Origin: a virus | DNA length: 22,049 nt | Virus record (IMG/VR): IMGVR_UViG_3300028925_007187 | Span: 1-22,049 of that record | Direction: 5' to 3' (one strand) | In this document: positions 21,474 to 22,049 of the stretch, one piece after another | How positions within the stretch are numbered: the first letter of the stretch is position 1 | Layout of the letters: the number at the start of each line of letters is the position of its first letter | Translations under genes and position numbers: made by a program | Notes under the pieces: model-generated | The model's database searches: none | Seen by the model: the letters and a program-made list of their open reading frames with translations, nothing else | What the model was told of the DNA's origin: nothing

Positions 21474-21631
21474 TGTCACTATATAAAAACATCGCCAACA
21501 AGAAGGCTCGGATCAAGGCTGGCTCTGGCGAGACAATGCGAAAAGTGGGTGCCAAGGGCGCACCAGCCAAGGGCGCGTTTAAACGTGCAGCCCTAACCGC
21601 GAAAAAACCAAAGAAAAAAGGCAAGAAATAA
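21473..21631 (+). CDS. Tiny Lys/Ala-rich protein (52 aa)
   Basis: A 52-aa frame, MSLYKNIANKKARIKAGSGE, then TMRKVGAKGAPAKGAFKRAA and a Lys-rich end. The ATG overlaps the preceding stop (TAATG), and its TAA shares one base with the next ATG. The 'KARIKAGSGETMRKVGAKGA' stretch is a pattern I recognise from short conserved proteins of marine podovirus-like phages close to capsid genes. Highly basic with a Lys tail, so DNA or RNA binding is likely. Function not known. Confidence 0.75.
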   Translation: MSLYKNIANKKARIKAGSGETMRKVGAKGAPAKGAFKRAALTAKKPKKKGKK

Positions 21632-21804
21632 TGGCCGCTGGTATTAAACATTACTTTAAGAACGGCAAAGAGCATACGGGCGCAACACACAAGGACGCCA
21701 AGGGCAAGGTCATGTCTGGCGCAAAGCACACGGCGTCCAGTAAGTTCTTAGTCCACATGAAAGACCTGTCGGACACCGCAAAGAAAAAGGCGAAATCAGC
21801 ATGA
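21631..21804 (+). CDS. Tiny Lys/His-rich protein (57 aa)
   Basis: A 57-aa frame, MAAGIKHYFKNGKEHTGATH, then KDAKGKVMSGAKHTASSKFL and a Lys-rich end. It is coupled by overlap to both neighbours (TAATG in front, ATGA behind). The first part, 'KHYFKNGKEHTGATHKDAKG', has a strand-turn-strand feel, and four His are spread over the chain. Similar short proteins lie next to portal or capsid genes in other phages. Function unknown; nucleic-acid binding is the natural guess from the charge. Confidence 0.75.
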   Translation: MAAGIKHYFKNGKEHTGATHKDAKGKVMSGAKHTASSKFLVHMKDLSDTAKKKAKSA

Positions 21805-21911
21805 CAGAACTAAGCAAGGCGCAGCAAAAAATTGCCAAGCAGGCCAAGCCTAAAAGAAAAATAACTGGGGCTGACTTTAAAAAGCTGAAGAAAAAGAAAA
21901 AGAAAAAATAA
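21801..21911 (+). CDS. Tiny poly-Lys-tailed protein (36 aa)
   Basis: A 36-aa frame, MTELSKAQQKIAKQAKPKRK, then ITGADFKKLKKKKKKK. It is ATGA-coupled to the 57-aa gene and its stop overlaps the next start (TAATG). Two short helices and a tail of about seven Lys make it one of the most basic proteins in the window. The unbroken coupling at both ends supports coding, but at this size conservation would be needed to be sure. Confidence 0.6.
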   Translation: MTELSKAQQKIAKQAKPKRKITGADFKKLKKKKKKK

Positions 21912-22049
21912 TGCCTGACAATTACGCACGGGGGGAAATTGGCGCACTGTCTGGTATCAGAGAGCAATATCCTATGTTCTCTGACATTGAGGTTTCTGAT
22001 CAACGAAACTCAGGCATTCAGAATGGCCGAAAGTTAGAGTTTACCGAAG
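21911..22049 (+). CDS. Partial gene at the right edge (46 codons seen)
   Basis: An open frame begins at the ATG overlapping the previous stop (TAATG) and runs off the window. The visible part starts MPDNYARGEIGALSGIREQY and continues PMFSDIEVSDQRNSGIQNGR. No family can be named from 46 residues. By position it is part of the virion block and could be the capsid-proximal scaffold or head protein. Confidence 0.6.
   Translation, partial: MPDNYARGEIGALSGIREQYPMFSDIEVSDQRNSGIQNGRKLEFTE

Overview
The window is a stretch of a tailed bacteriophage genome. Terminase small and large subunits and a large portal protein lie on the + strand, and a complete phage recombination/replication set lies mainly on the - strand. 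There is no integrase, no tRNA and no recognisable host housekeeping gene. The gene families (Sak4-like ATPase, DUF669 ssDNA-binding protein, Prim-Pol primase-helicase, P22/podovirus-type large portal, tiny Lys-rich virion-region proteins) resemble lytic podovirus-like phages of aquatic, probably marine alphaproteobacterial, hosts. The host assignment is inference from family resemblance and cannot be proved here.

Layout. (1) 1-6858, - strand: a tightly packed operon read leftwards from a divergent promoter near 6.9 kb. In reading order it holds several small unknown proteins, including 51-aa and 21-aa genes joined by ATGA/TAATG overlaps. Then come a Sak4-like ATPase, a DUF669 ssDNA-binding protein, a Cas4-like Fe-S nuclease, an HNH-AP2 endonuclease, a RadD-like helicase whose C-terminus imitates the SSB tail, a VRR-NUC nuclease, and three small proteins ending in a winged-helix protein. 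(2) 6859-6965: the divergent control region. The two outward genes start inside the arms of an imperfect inverted repeat. (3) 6966-9894, + strand: a Cro-like HTH protein, a 763-aa primase-helicase and a 143-aa half-size Na+/phosphate-cotransporter-like membrane protein. (4) 9895-10262: a 368-bp gap with G/C tracts, an (AAT)7 tract inside an AT palindrome, an inverted repeat and repeated short words. It is a good candidate for a replication origin or control region, followed by a promoter-like TATAAT. (5) 10263-13282: about ten small genes joined mostly by ATGA overlaps, the usual place for host-takeover proteins. They include an OB/winged-helix protein, a protein fusing a sigma-region-4-like HTH to an RNA polymerase alpha-CTD-like domain, and a tail-anchored membrane protein. 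A strong intrinsic terminator at 13314-13336 closes this block. (6) 13407-22049: the packaging/virion block, with TerS, TerL, portal, a Pro-rich protein, an EF-hand protein, two unknown proteins, a 516-aa protein with a possible HhH-glycosylase-like core, and four tiny Lys-rich proteins of 36-57 aa. The last gene runs off the right edge.

The - strand operon and the primase-helicase together look like a self-contained DNA replication and single-strand-annealing recombination system. The middle + strand block probably reprograms the host, and the right block packages and builds the capsid. The features most worth following up are the sigma4/alpha-CTD fusion, the half-size phosphate transporter homologue, the SSB-like tail on the helicase, and the structured gap at 9.9-10.3 kb.
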